Below, piece by piece: positions 25,307 through 37,813 of a stretch of DNA of 64,000 nt. This DNA is from Nomia melanderi (Eukaryota; Arthropoda; Insecta; Hymenoptera; Halictidae). The notes under the pieces were generated by a model. The model was not told the origin of the DNA. It did no database searches and was given only the letters and a program-made list of their open reading frames with translations. Made by a program: the position numbers and the translations under genes. The stretch is taken from contig NW_027475134.1 in assembly GCF_051020985.1 (NCBI RefSeq), positions 1,922,001 through 1,986,000 on the forward strand. Reading direction: 5' to 3'. Within the stretch, counting starts at the first letter, position 1. Each line of letters begins with the position of its first letter.

Positions 25307-25325
25307 GTGCTATTACAGATAGCGC
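25307..25325. other. Dyad 1 spanning the monomer junction (example copy)
   Basis: GTGCTAT and ATAGCGC form an inverted repeat separated by the five bases TACAG (TAGAG in other monomers). The stem is seven pairs including one G-T wobble, running from monomer position 167 to position 10 of the next copy. It recurs in nearly every monomer. The commonest dimorphism of the family (G or C at position 1) falls in the loop. Short dyads are common in centromeric satellites; a functional role here is inference. Confidence 0.6.
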
Positions 25326-26211
25326 AATAAATCAAAGTGCATTGTCTGTAGGAGGCCCTGGCGCATGAATCTGTGCAGCGGGAACGTCCTCGGACCTCCA
25401 GGGGCCGAGACAACGACCGTCTCATGGGGCCGGACACTCAGGGTCAGGGTAAAATCCAATATATATCTGGTGATATCTCGGGTGCTATTACAGATAGCGC
25501 AATAAATCAAAGTGCATTGTCTGTAGGAGGCCCTGGCGCATGAATCTGTGCAGCGGGAACGACCTCGGACGACCAGGGGCCGAGAAAACCACAGTCTCAT
25601 GGGGCCGGACACTCAGGGTCAGGGGAAAATCCAATATATATCTTGTGATATCTCGGGTGCTATTAGAGATAGCGCAATAAACCAAAGTGAATTATCTGCA
25701 GGAGGCCCTGGCGCATGAATCTGTGCAGCGGGAATGACCTCGGACCACCAGGGTCCGAGAAAACGACCGTCTCATGGGGCCGGACACTCTGGGTCAGTGA
25801 AAAATCCAATATACATCTGCTGATATCTCGGGTGCTATTACAGATATCGCAGTACATCAAAGTGCATTGTCTGTAGGAGGCCCTGGCGCATGAATCTGTG
25901 CAGCGGGAACGACCTCGGACCACCAGGGGCCGAAAAAACCACAGTCTCATGGGGCCGGTCACTCAGGGTCAGGGGAATATCCAATATATATCTGGTGATA
26001 TCTCGGGTGCTATTACAGATAGCGCAATAAACGAAAGTGCATTGTCTGTAGGAGGCCCTGGCGCATGAATCTGTGCAGCGGGAACGACCTCGGAACACCA
26101 GGGACCGAGAAAACCACCGTCTCATGGGGCCGGATACTCAGGGTCAGTGAAAAATCCAATATATATGTGGTGATATCTCGGCTGCTATTACAGATAGCGC
26201 AATAAATCAAA

Positions 26212-28000
26212 GTGAATTGTCTGTAGGAGGCCCTAGCGCATGAATCTGTGCAGCTGGAACGACCTCGGACCACCAGGGGCCGAGAAAACCACCGTCTCAT
26301 GGAGCCGGATGCTCAGGGTCAGTGAAAAATCCAATATATATGTGCTGATATCTCGGGTGCTATTAGAGATAGCGCAATAAACCAAAGTGAATTATCTGCA
26401 GGAGGCCCTGGCGCATGAATCTGTGCAGCGGGAACGACCTCGGACCACCAGGGGCCGAGAAAACGACCGCCTCATGGGGCCGGACACTCAGGGTCAGTGA
26501 AAAATCCAATATATATCTGCTGATATCTCGGGTGCTATTACAGATAGCGCAATAAATCAAAGTGCATTGTCTGTAGGAGGCCCTGGCGCATGAATCTGTG
26601 CAGCGGGAACGACCTCGGACCACCAGGGGCCGAGAAAACCACAGTCTCATGGGGCCGGTCACTCAGGGTCAGTGAAAAATCCAATATGTATCTGCTGATA
26701 TCTCGGGTGCTATTACAGATAGCGCAATAAATCAAAGTGAATTATCTGCAGTAGGCCCTGGCGTATGAATCTGTGCAGCGGGAACGACCTGGGACCACCA
26801 GGGGCCGAGAAAACTACCGTCTCATGGGGCCGGTCACTCAGGGTCAGTGAAAAATCCAATATATATCTGCTGATATCTCGGGTGCTATTAGAGATAGCGC
26901 AATAAACCAAAGAGAATTATCTGCAGGAGGCCCCGGCGCATGAATCTGTGCAGCGGGAACGACCTCGGACCACCAGGGGCCGAGAAAACGGCCGTCTCAT
27001 GGGGCCGGACACTCAGGGTCAGTGAAAAATCCAATATATATCTGCTGATATCTCGGGTGCTATTACAGATAGCGCAATAAGTCAAAGTGCATTGTCTGTA
27101 GGAGGCCCTGGCGCATGAATCTGTGCAGCGGGAACGACCTCGGACCACCAGGGGCCGAGAAAACCACAGTCTCATGGGGCCGGTCACTCAGGGTCAGTGA
27201 AAAATCCAATATATATCTGCTGATATCTCGGGTGCTATTAGAGATAGCGCAATAAACCAAAGTGAATTATCTGTAGGAGGCCCTGGCGCATGAATCTGTG
27301 CAACGGGAACGACCTCGGACCACCAGGGGCTGAGAAAACCACAGTCTCATGGGGCCGGACACTCAGGGTCAGGGGAAAATCCAATATATATCTGGTGATA
27401 TCTCGGGTGCTATTAGAGATAGCGCAATAAACGAAAGTGCATTGCCTGTAGGAGGCCCTGGCGCATGAATCTGTGCAGCGGGAACGACCTCGGAACACCA
27501 GGGACCGAGAAAACCACCGTCTCATGGGGCCGGATACTCAGGCTCAGTGACAAATCCAATATATATCTGGTGATATCTCGGCTGCTATTACAGATAGCGC
27601 AATAAATCAAAGTGAATTATCTGCAGTAGGCCCTGGCGCATGAATCTGTGCAGCGTGAACGACCTCGGACAACCAGGGGCCGAGAAAACTACCGTCTCAT
27701 GGGGCCGGTCACTCAGGGTCAGTGAAAAATCCAATATATATCTGCTGATATCTCGGGTGCTATTAGAGATAGCGCAATAAACCAAAGTGAATTATCTGCA
27801 GGAGGCCCTGGCGCATGAATCTGTGCAGCGGGAACGACCTCGGACCACCGGGGGCCGAGAAAATCACCGTCTCATTGGGCCGGACTGTCAGGGTCAGGGA
27901 AAAATCCAATATGTATATGGTGATATCTCGGGTGCTATTAGAGATAGCGCAATAAACCAAAGTGCATTGTCTGTAGGAGGCCCTGGCGCATGAATCTGTG
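26212..28000. repeat. 1.8 kb segment, first copy (spacing 4,725 bp)
   Basis: Matches 30,937-32,724 at +4,725 bp, changing to +4,724 after a one-base deletion at about 32,048. Its first 690 bp also match 29,712-30,400 (+3,500 bp). Shared forms: CCCTAGCG with CAGCTGGAACG, ATGGAGCCGGAT, AAAGAGAATTATC with GGCCCCGGCGC, CAACGGGAACG with GGGGCTGAG, and CAATATGTATATGG. Confidence 0.8.
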
Positions 28001-29438
28001 CAGCGGGAACGACCTCGGAACACCAGGGACCGAGAAAACCACCGTCTCATGGGGCTGGACACTCAGGGTCAGTGAAAAATCCAATATATATCTGGTGATA
28101 TCTCGGGTGCTATTAGAGATAGCGAAATAAATCAAAGTGCATTGTCTGCAGGAGGCCCTGGCGCATGAATCTTTGCAGCGGGATCGGCCTCGGACCACCA
28201 GGGGCCGAGAAAATCACCGTCTCATGGGGCCGGATTGTCAGGGTCAGGGAAAAATCCAATATATATCTGGTGATATCTCGGGTGCTATTAGAGATAGCGC
28301 TATAAACCAAAGTGAATTATCTGCAGGAGGCCCTGGCGCATGAATCTGTGCAGCGGGAACGACCTCGGACCACCAGGGGCCGAGAAAACGACCGTCTCAT
28401 GGGGCCGGACACTCAGGGTCAGTGAAAAATCCAATATATATCTGCTGATATCTCGGGTGCTATCACAGATAGCGAAATAAATCAAAGTGCATTGTCTGCA
28501 GGAGGCCCTGGCGCATAAATCTGTGCCGCGAGAACCACCTCGGACCACCAGGGGCCGAGAAAACCACCGTCTCATGGGGCCGGACACTCAGGGTCAGGGG
28601 AAAATCCAATATATATCTGGTGATATCTCGGGTGCTATTAAAGATAGCGCAATAAATCATAGTGCATTGTCTGTAGGAGGCCCTGGCGCACGAATCTGTG
28701 CAGCGAGAACGACCTCGGACCACCAGGGGCCGAGAAAACCACCGTCTCATGGGGCCGGACACTCAGGGTCAGGGGAAAACCCAATATATATCTGGTGATA
28801 TCTCGGGTGCTATTTGAGATAGCGCAATAAACCAAAGTGAATTATCTGCAGGAGGCCCTGGCGCATGAATCTGTGCAGCGGGAACGACCTCGGACCACCA
28901 GGGGCCGAGAAAACGACCGTCTCATGGGGCCGGACACTCAGGGTCAGTGAAAAATCCAATATATATCTGCTGATATCTCGGGTGCTATCACAGATAGCGC
29001 AATAAATCAAAGTGCATTGTCTGTAGGAGGCCCTGGCGCATGAATCTGTGCAGCGGGAACGACCTCGGACCACCAGGGGCCGAGAAAACCACAGTCTCAT
29101 GGGGCCGGTCACTCAGGGTCAGTGAAAAATCCAATATATATCTGCTGATATCTCGGGTGCTATTAGAGATAGCGCAATAAACCAAAGTGAATTATCTGCA
29201 GGAGGCCCTGGCGCATGAATCTGTGCAGCGGGAACGACCTCGGACCACCAGGGGCCGAGAAAACCACCGACAAATGGGGCCGGACTGTCAGGGTCTGGGA
29301 AAAATCCAATATATATCTGGTGATATCTCGAGTGCTATTAGAGATAGCGCAATAAACCAAAGTGAATTATCTGCAGGAGGGCCTAGCGTATTAATCTGAG
29401 CAGCAGGAACGACCTCGGACCACCAGGCGCCGAGAAAA

Positions 29439-29485
29439 TTACAGATATTCGGAATCCGTCACCTAATGTCATGTAAAAATCCAGC
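29439..29485. repeat. Type B cassette 12
   Basis: Form CACCTAATGTCATGTAAAAA; followed by GGTGACATCTCTGGTGCTCT. First unit of the tandem 7-mer. Confidence 0.85.
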
Positions 29486-30663
29486 ATATATCTGGTGACA
29501 TCTCTGGTGCTCTTACAGATAGCGCACTAAACCAAAGTGAATTATCTGCAGGGGGCCCTGGCGCATGAATCTGTGCAGAGGGAACGACCTCGGAACACCA
29601 AGGGCCGAGAAAACCACCGTCTCATGGGGCCGGACACTCAGGGTCAGGGGAAAATCCAATATATATACGGTGATATCTCGGGTGCTATTAAAGATAGCGC
29701 AATAAATCATAGTGAATTGTCTGTAGGAGGCCCTAGCGCATGAATCTGTGCAGCTGGAACGACCTCGGACCACCAGGGGCCGAGAAAACCACCGTCTCAT
29801 GGAGCCGGATACTCAGGGTCAGTGAAAAATCCAATATATATGTGCTGATATCTCGGGTGCTATTAGAGATAGCGCAATAAACCAAAGTGAATTATCTGCA
29901 GGAGGCCCTGGCGCATGAATCTGTGCAGCGGGAACGACCTCGGACCACCAGGGGCCGAGAAAACGACCGCCTCATGGGGCCGGACACTCAGGGTCAGTGA
30001 AAAATCCAATATATATCTGCTGATATCTCGGGTGCTATTACAGATAGCGCAATAAATCAAAGTGCATTGTCTGTAGGAGGCCCTGGCGCATGAATCTGTG
30101 CAGCGGGAACGACCTCGGACCACCAGGGGCCGAGAAAACCACAGTCTCATGGGGCCGGACACTCAGGGTCAGTGAAAAATCCAATATATATCTGCCGATA
30201 TCTCGGGTGCTATTACAGATAGCGCAATAAATCAAAGTGAATTATCTGCAGTAGGCCCTGGCGTATGAATCTGTGCAGCGGGAACGACCTGGGACCACCA
30301 GGGGCCGAGAAAACTACCGTCTCATGGGGCCGGTCACTCAGGGTCAGTGAAAAATCCAATATATATCTGCTGATATCTCGGGTGCTATTAGAGATAGCGC
30401 AATAAACCAAAGTGAATTATCTGCAGGAGGCCCTGGCGCATGAATCTGTGCAGCGGGAACGACCTCGGACCACCAGGGGCCGAGGAAACCACCGACAAAT
30501 GGGGCCGGACTGTCAGGGTCTGGGAAAAATCCAATATATATCTGGTGATATCTCGAGTGCTATTAGAGATAGCGCATTAAACCAAAGTGAATTATCTGCA
30601 GGAGGGCCTAGCGTATTAATCTGAGCAGCAGGAACGACCTCGGACCACCAGGCGCCGAGAAAA

Positions 30664-30710
30664 TTACAGATATTCGGAATCCGTCACCTAATGTCATGTA
30701 AAAATCCAGC
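30664..30710. repeat. Type B cassette 13
   Basis: Same form as cassette 12, 1,225 bp later, in the second 7-mer unit. Confidence 0.85.
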
Positions 30711-30936
30711 ATATATCTGGTGACATCTCTGGTGCTCTTACAGATGGCGCACTAAACCAAAGTGAATTATCTGCAGGGGGCCCTGGCGCATGAATCTGTG
30801 CAGAGGGAACGACCTCGGACCACCAAGGGCCGAGAAAACCACCGTCTCATGGGGCCGGACACTCAGGGTCAGGGGAAAATCCAATATATATACGGTGATA
30901 TCTCGGGTGCTATTAAAGATAGCGCAATAAATCATA

Positions 30937-32724
30937 GTGAATTGTCTGTAGGAGGCCCTAGCGGATGCATCTGTGCAGCTGGAACGACCTCGGACCACCA
31001 GGGGCCGAGAAAACCACCGTCTCATGGAGCCGGATACTCAGGGTCAGTGAAAAATCCAATATATATGTGCTGATATCTCGGGTGCTATTAGAGATAGCGC
31101 AATAAACCAAAGTGAATTATCTGCAGGAGGCCCTGGCGCATGAATCTGTGCAGCGGGAACGACATCGGACCACCAGGGGCCGAGAAAACGACCGCCTCAT
31201 GGGGCCGGACACTCAGGGTCAGTGAAAAATCCAATATATATCTGCTGATATCTCGGGTGCTATTACAGATAGCGCAATAAATCAAAGTGCATTGTCTGTA
31301 GGAGGCCCTGGCGCATGAATCTGTGCAGCGGGAACGACCTCGGACCACCAGGGGCCGAGAAAACCACAGTCTCATGGGGCCGGACACTCAGGGTCAGTGA
31401 AAAATCCAATATATATGTGGTGATATCTCGGGTGCTATTACAGATAGCGCAATAAATCAAAGTGAATTATCTGCAGTAGGCCCTGGCGTATGAATCTGTG
31501 CAGCGGGAACGACCTGGGACCACCAGGGGCCGAGAAAACTACCGTCTCATGGGGCCGGTCACTCAGGGTCAGTGAAAAATCCAATATATATCTGCTGATA
31601 TCTCGGGTGCTATTAGAGATAGCGCAATAAACCAAAGAGAATTATCTGCAGGAGGCCCCGGCGCATGAATCTGTGCAGCGGGAACGACCTCGGACCACCA
31701 GGGGCCGAGAAAACGGCCGTCTCATGGGGCCGGACACTCAGGGTCAGTGAAAAATCCAATATATATCTGCTGATATCTCGGGTGCTATTACAGATAGCGC
31801 AATAAATCAAAGTGCATTGTCTGTAGGAGGCCCTGGCGCATGAATCTGTGCAGCGGGAACGACCTCGGACCACCAGGGGCCGAGAAAACCACAGTCTCAT
31901 GGGGCCGGTCACTCAGGGTCAGTGAAAAATCCAATATATATCTGCTGATATCTCGGGTGCTATTAGAGATAGCGCAATAAACCAAAGTGAATTATCTGTA
32001 GGAGGCCCTGGCGCATGAATCTGTGCAACGGGAACGACCTCGGACCACAGGGGCTGAGAAAACCACAGTCTCATGGGGCCGGACTCTCAGGGTCAGGGGA
32101 AAATCCTATATATATCTGGTGATATCTCGGGTGCTATTAGAGATAGCGCAATAAACGAAAGTGCATTGCCTGTAGGAGGCCCTGGCGCATGAATCTGTGC
32201 AGCGGGAACGACCTCGGAACACCAGGGACCGAGAAAACCACCGTCTCATGGGGCCGGATACTCAGGCTCAGTGACAAATCCAATATATATGTGGTGATAT
32301 CTCGGCTGCTATTACAGATAGCGCAATAAATCGAAGTGAATTATCTGCAGTAGGCCCTGGCGCATGAATCTGTGCAGCGTGAACGACCTCGGACAACCAG
32401 GGGCCGAGAAAACTACCGTCTCATGGGGCCGGTCACTCAGGGTCAGTGAAAAATCCAATATATATCTGCTGATATCTCGGGTGCTATTAGAGATAGCGCA
32501 ATAAACCAAAGTGAATTATCTGCAGGAGGCCCTGGCGCATGAATCTGTGCAGCGGGAACGACCTCGGACCACCGGGGGCCGAGAAAATCACCGTCTCATT
32601 GGGCCGGACTGTCAGGGTCAGGGAAAAATCCAATATGTATATGGTGATATCTCGGGTGCTATTAGAGATAGCGCAATAAACCAAAGTGCATTGTCTGTAG
32701 GAGGCCCTGGCGCATGAATCTGTG
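30937..32724. repeat. 1.8 kb segment, second copy
   Basis: Copy of 26,212-28,000. Downstream, similarity resumes at +4,899 bp (28,001-28,330 versus 32,900-33,229), so one extra monomer lies at about 32.73-32.90 kb. Confidence 0.8.
31966..32139. repeat. 174-bp monomer
   Basis: GGACCACAGGGGCTGAG at about 32,042: one base lost relative to its source copy at about 27,317. Confidence 0.75.
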
Positions 32725-34047
32725 CAGCGGGAACGACCTCGGACCACCAGGGGCCGAGAAAACCACAGTCTCATGGGGCCGGACACTCAGGGTCAGGGGA
32801 AATTCCAATATATATCTGGTGATATTTCGGGTGCTATTAGAGATAGCGCAATAAATCAAAGTGCATTGTCTGTGGGAGGCCCTGGCGCATGAATCTGTGC
32901 AGCGGGAACGACCTCGGAACACCAGGGACCGAGAAAACCACCGTCTCATGGGGCTGGACACTCAGGGTCAGTGAAAAATCCAATATATATCTGGTGATAT
33001 CTCGGGTGCTATTAGAGATAGCGAAATAAATCAAAGTGCATTGTCTGCAGGAGGCCCTGGCGCATGAATCTTTGCAGCGGGATCGGCCTCGGAACACCAG
33101 GGGCCGAGAAAATCACCGTCTCGTGGGGCCGGATTGTCAGGGTCAGGGAAAAATCCAATATATATCTGGTGATATCTCGGGTGCTATTAGAGATAGCGCT
33201 ATAAACCAAAGTGAATTATCTATAGGATGCCCTGGCGCATGAATCTGTGCAGCGCGATCGACCTCGGACCACCGGGGGCCGAGAAAATCACCGTCTCATT
33301 GGGCCGGACTGTCAGGTTCAGGGAAAAATCCAATATATATCTGGTGATATCTCGTGTGCTATTAGAGATAGCGAAATAAATCAAAGTGCATTGTCTGCAG
33401 GAGGCCCTGGCGCATAAATCTGTGCCGCGAGAACCACCTCGGACCACCAGGGGCCGAGAAAACCACCGTCTCATGGGGCCGGACACTCAGGGTCAGGGGA
33501 AAATCCAATATATATCTGGTGATATCTCGGGTGCTATTAGAGATAGCGCAATAAACCAAAGTGAATTATCTGCAGGAGGCCCTGGCGCATGAATCTGTGC
33601 AGCGGGAACGACCTCGGACCACCAGGGGCCGAGAAAACGACCGTCTCATGGGGCCGGACAATCAGGGTCAGTGAAAAATCCAATATATATCTGCTGATAT
33701 CTCGGGTGCTATTACAGATAGCGCAATAAATCAAAGTGCATTGTCTGTAGGAGGCCCTGGCGCATGAATCTGTGAAGCGGGAACGACCTCGGACCATCAG
33801 GGGCCGAAAAAACCACAGTCTCATGGGGCCGGACACCCAGGGTCAGGGTAAAATCCAATATATATCTGGTGATATCTCGGGCGCTATTACAGATAGCGCA
33901 ATAAATCAAAGTGCATTGTCTGTAGGAGGCCCTGGCGCATGAATCTGTGCAGCGGGAACGACCTCGGACCACCAGGGGCCGAGAAAACTACCGCCTCATG
34001 GGGCCGGACACTCAGGGTCAGTGAAAAATCCAGTATATATCTGGTGA

Positions 34048-34648
34048 TATCTCGGCTGCTATTACAGATAGCGCAATAAATCAAAGTGCATTGTCTGTAG
34101 GAGGCCCTGGCGCATGAATCTGTGCAGCGGGAACGACCTCGGACCACCAGGGGCGAGACAACCACCTTCTCATGGGGCCGGACACTCAGGGTCAGGGAAA
34201 AATCCAATATATATCTGGTGATATCTCGGGTGCTATTACAGATAGCGCAATAAATCAAATTGCATTACCTGTAGGAGGCCCTGGCGCATGAATCTGTGCA
34301 GCGGGAACGTCCTCGGACCTCCAGGGGCCGAGACAACGACCGTCTCATGGGGCCGGACACTCAGGGTCAGGGTAAAATCCAATATATATCTGGTGATATC
34401 TCGGGTGCTATTACAGATAGCGCAATAAATCAAAGTGCATTGTCTGTAGGAGGCCCTGGCGCATGAATCTGTGCAGCGGGAACGACCTCGGACTACCAGG
34501 GGCCGAGAAAACCACAGTCTCATGGGGCCGGACACTCAGGGTCAGGAGAAAATCCAATATATATCTGGTGATATCTCGGGTGCTATTAGAGATAGCGCAA
34601 TAAACCAAAGTGAATTATTTGCAGGAGGCCCTGGCGCATGAATCTGTG
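34048..34648. repeat. Second copy of 24,600-25,200
   Basis: Includes the shared deletion at about 34,152. Differences include AAATTGCATTACC and GGACTACCAGG. Confidence 0.75.
34065..34238. repeat. 174-bp monomer, same deletion lineage
   Basis: GGGGCGAGACAACCACCTTC at about 34,151. Confidence 0.8.
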
Positions 34649-34763
34649 CAGCGGGAACGACCTCGGACCACAAGGGGCCGAGAAAACGACCGTCTCATGG
34701 GGCCGGACACTCAGGGTCAGTGAAAAATCCAATATATATCTGCTGATATCTCGGGTGCTATTA

Positions 34764-34936
34764 CAGATAGCGCAATAAATCAAAGTGCATTGTCTGTAGG
34801 AGGCCCTGGCGCATGAAGCTGTGCAGCGGGAACGACCTCGGACCATCAGGGGCCGAAAAAACCAGTCTCATGGGGCCGGACACTCAGGGTCAGTGAAAAA
34901 TCCAATATATATCTGGTGATATCTCGGCTGCTATTA
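34764..34936. repeat. 173-bp monomer
   Basis: AAAAAACCAGTCTCATGG at about 34,856-34,872 lacks CA of AACCACAGTC. Confidence 0.75.
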
Positions 34937-35461
34937 CAGATAGCGCAATAAATCAAAGTGCATTGTCTGTAGGAGGCCCTGGCGCATGAAGCTGTGCAGC
35001 GGGAACGACCTCGGACCATCAGGGGCCGAAAAAACCACAGTCTCATGGGGCCGGACACTCAGGGTCAGGGAAAAATCCAATATATATCTGGTGATATCTC
35101 GGGTGCTATTAGAGATAGCGCAATAAACCAAAGTGAATTATCTGCTGGAGGCCCTGGCGCATGAATCTGTGCAACGGGAACGACCTCGGACCACCAGGGG
35201 CCGAGAAAACCACAGTCTCATGGGGCCGGACACACAGGGTCAGGGTAAAATCCAATATATATCTGGTGATATCTCGGGTGCTATTAGAGAAAGCGCAATA
35301 AACCAAAGTGCATTGTCTGTAGGAGGACCTGGCGCATGAATCTGTGCAGGGGGAACGACCTCGGACCACCAGGGGCCGAAAAAACCGCAGTCTCATGGGG
35401 CCGGACACTCAGGGTCAGGGTAAAATCCAATATATATCTGGTGATATCTCGGGTGCTATTA

Positions 35462-35635
35462 CAGATAGCGCAATAAATCAAAGTGCATTGTCTGTAGGAG
35501 GCCCTGGCGCATGAATCTGTGCAGCGGGAACGACCTCGGACCACCAGGGGCGATACAACCACCTTCTCATGGGGCCGGACACTCAGGGTCAGGGGAAAAT
35601 ACAATATATATCTGGTGATATCTCGGGTGCTATTA
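35462..35635. repeat. 174-bp monomer, deletion lineage variant
   Basis: GGGGCGATACAACCACCTTC at about 35,548; frame restoration gives a 157-codon chance open frame on the minus strand. Confidence 0.8.
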
Positions 35636-36939
35636 AAGATAGCGCAATAAATCATAGTGCATTGTCTGTAGGAGGCCCTAGCGCACGAATCTGTGCAGCG
35701 GGAACGACCTCGGACCACCAGGGGCCGAGAGAACCACCGTCTCATGGGGCCGGACACTCAGGGTCAGGGGAAAGTCCAATATGTATATGGTGATATCTCG
35801 GGTGCTATTACAGAGAGCGCAATAAATCAAAGTGCATCGTCTGTAGGAGGCCCTGGCGCATGAATCTGTGCAGCGGGATCGAATTCGGACCACCAGGGGC
35901 CGAGAAAATCACTTTCTCATGAGGCCGGACTGTCAGGGTCAGGCAAAAATGCAATATACATCTGGTGATATCTCGGGTGCTATTAGAGATAGCGCAATAA
36001 ATCAAAGTGCATTATCTATAGGATGCCCTGGCGCATAAATCTGTGCAGCGGGATCGACCTCGGACCACGAGGGACAGAGAAAAACATCGACACATGGGGC
36101 CGGACTGTCAGGGTCAAGGAAAAATCCAATATTTATCTGGTGATATCTAGGGTGCTATTAGAGATAGCGCAATGAATCAAAGTGCATTGTCTTTTGGAGG
36201 CCCTGGCGCATGAATCTGTGCAGCGGGATCGACCTCGGACCAGCATGGGCCGAGAAAATCTCCGTCTCATGCGGCCGGACTGTCAGGGTCAGGGAAAAAT
36301 ACAATATATATCAGGTGATATCTCGGGTGCTATTAGAGATAGCGAAATAAATCAAAGTGCATTGTCTGCAGGAGGCCCTGGCGCATGAATCTGTGCAGCG
36401 GGATCGACCTCGGACCACTAGGGGCCGAGAAAATCACCGTCTCATGGGGCCGGATTGTCAGGGTCAGGGAAAAACCCAATATATATCTGGTGACATCTCG
36501 GGTGCTATTAGAGATAGCGCAATAAACCAAAGTGAATTATCTATAGGAGGCACTGGCGCATGAATCTGTGCAGTGGGAACGACCTCGGACCACCAGGGGC
36601 CGAGAAAACCACCGTCTCATGCGGCCGGACTGTCAGGGTCAGGGAAAAATCCAATATATATCTGGTGATATCTCGGGTGCTATTAGAGATAGCGAAATAA
36701 ATCAAAGTGCATTGTCTGCAGGAGGCCCTGGCGCATAAATCTGTGCCGCGGGATCGACCACGGACCACCAGGGGCCGAGAAAACCACCGACACATGGGGC
36801 CGGACACTCAGGGTCTGGAGAAAATCCAATATATATCTGGTGATATCTCGAGTGCTATTAGAGATAGCGCAATAAACCAAAGTGAATTATCTATAGGATG
36901 CCCTGGCGCATGGATCTGTGCAGCGGGATCGACCTCGGA

Positions 36940-37813
36940 CCACCAGGGACCGAGAAAAACATCGACACATGGGGCCGGACTGTCAGGGTCAAGGAATTAT
37001 CCAATATATATCTTTTGATATCACGGGTGCTATTAGAGATAGCGCAATGTACCAAAGTGAATTATCTGCAGGAGGGCCTAGCGTATTAATCTGAGCAGCG
37101 GGAACGACCTCGGACCACCAGGGGCCGAGAAAACCACCGACACATGGGGCCGGACTGTCAGGGTCTGGGAAAAATCCAATATATATCTGGTGATATCTCG
37201 AGTGCTATTAGAGATAGCGCAATAAACCAAAGTGAATTATCTGCAGGAGGGCCTAGCGTATTAATCTGTGCAGCAGGAACGACCTCGGACCACCAGGCGC
37301 CGAGAAAATTACAGATATTCGGAATCCGTCACCTAATGTCATGTAAAAATCCAGCATATATCTGGTGACATCTCGGGTGCTCTTACAGATAGTGCACTAA
37401 ACCAAAGTGAATTATCTGCAGGGGGCCCTGGCGCATGAATATGTGCAGCGGGAACGACCTCGGAGCACCAGGGGCCGAGAAAACCACCGTCTCATGGTGC
37501 CGGACACTCAGGGTCAGGGGAAAATCCAATATATATCTGGTGATATCTCGGGTGCTATTAAAGATAGCGCAATAAATCATAGTGCATTGTCTGTAGGAGG
37601 CCATAGCGCATGAATCTGTGGAGCTGGAACGACCTCGGACCACCAGGGGCCGAGAAAACCACCGTCTCATGGGGCCGGACACTCAGGGTCAGGGGAAAAT
37701 CCAATATGTATATGGTGATATCTCGGGTGCTATTAGAGATAGCGCAATAAACCAAAGTGCATTGTCTGTAGGAGGCCCTGGCGCATGAATCTGTGCAGCG
37801 GGAACGACCTCGG
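36940..37813. repeat. 5-mer segment, first of three copies
   Basis: Matches 39,041-39,914 (+2,101 bp), and its first 0.7 kb matches 46,568-47,290. Shared rare forms: CAAGGAATTATCC, ATCTTTTGATATCACGGG, CTAGCGTATTAATCTG, a type B cassette with CACCTAATGTCATG, GAATATGTGCAGCG and AGGCCATAGCGC. Confidence 0.85.
37309..37355. repeat. Type B cassette 14
   Basis: Form CACCTAATG with GGTGACATCTCGGGTGCTCT downstream; upstream box CCAGGCGCCG. Confidence 0.85.

Larger units (their letters stand above)
25141..25315 (+). repeat. Reference monomer used for numbering
   Basis: Position 1 is the G of GAGATAGCGC. Landmarks: 1-10 GAGATAGCGC; 11-30 AATAAACCAAAG then GTGAATTAT; 31-40 CTGCAGGAGG; 46-50 GCGCA; 61-70 CAGCGGGAAC (this copy has CAACGGGAAC); 71-94 from GACCTCGG to CCGAG; 103-110 CGTCTCAT (here CAGTCTCAT); 111-128 GGGGCCGGACACTCAGGG; 132-140 GGGGAAAAT; 143-152 AATATATATC; 157-162 GATATC, an EcoRV site; 163-170 TCGGGTGC; 171-175 TATTA. 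Base count of the general consensus in this phase: 51 G and 42 C of 175, with 9 CpG. Strand orientation is arbitrary because no transcript is known. Confidence 0.9.
29097..31635. repeat. Tandem 7-mer, two copies (1,225 bp unit)
   Basis: 29,097-30,410 matches 30,322-31,635. Each unit carries a type B monomer, CGACAAATGGGGCC with GGGTCTGGG, GAGTGCTATTAG, GGGCCTAGCGTATTAATC, AGAGGGAACG and ATATATACGGTG. This is the clearest short higher-order repeat in the window, but it has only two units. Confidence 0.85.
24101..36000. repeat. Sub-array 5: more uniform block
   Basis: About 68 monomers dominated by TCAGTGAAAAATCC and TCAGGGGAAAATCC forms, with TCTGCTGATATC replacing TCTGGTGATATC in long runs (for example 26.3-27.8 kb and 29.8-32.5 kb). 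It contains a tandem 7-mer and a 1.8 kb segment present twice. Types C and E are absent; type B occurs only twice. Confidence 0.85.

Noticed and set aside
25141..25315. CENP-B box
   Set aside because: Only the last part CGGGA (monomer 64-68) agrees with the CENP-B consensus. The essential TTCG at the 5' side is absent (AATC in its place), so the box is not present.
35284..35757. 157-codon open frame on the minus strand
   Set aside because: Same cause: a 1-bp deletion at about 35,549 joins two monomer frames. The 123-codon frames at 24,439-24,810 and 33,887-34,258 arise the same way.
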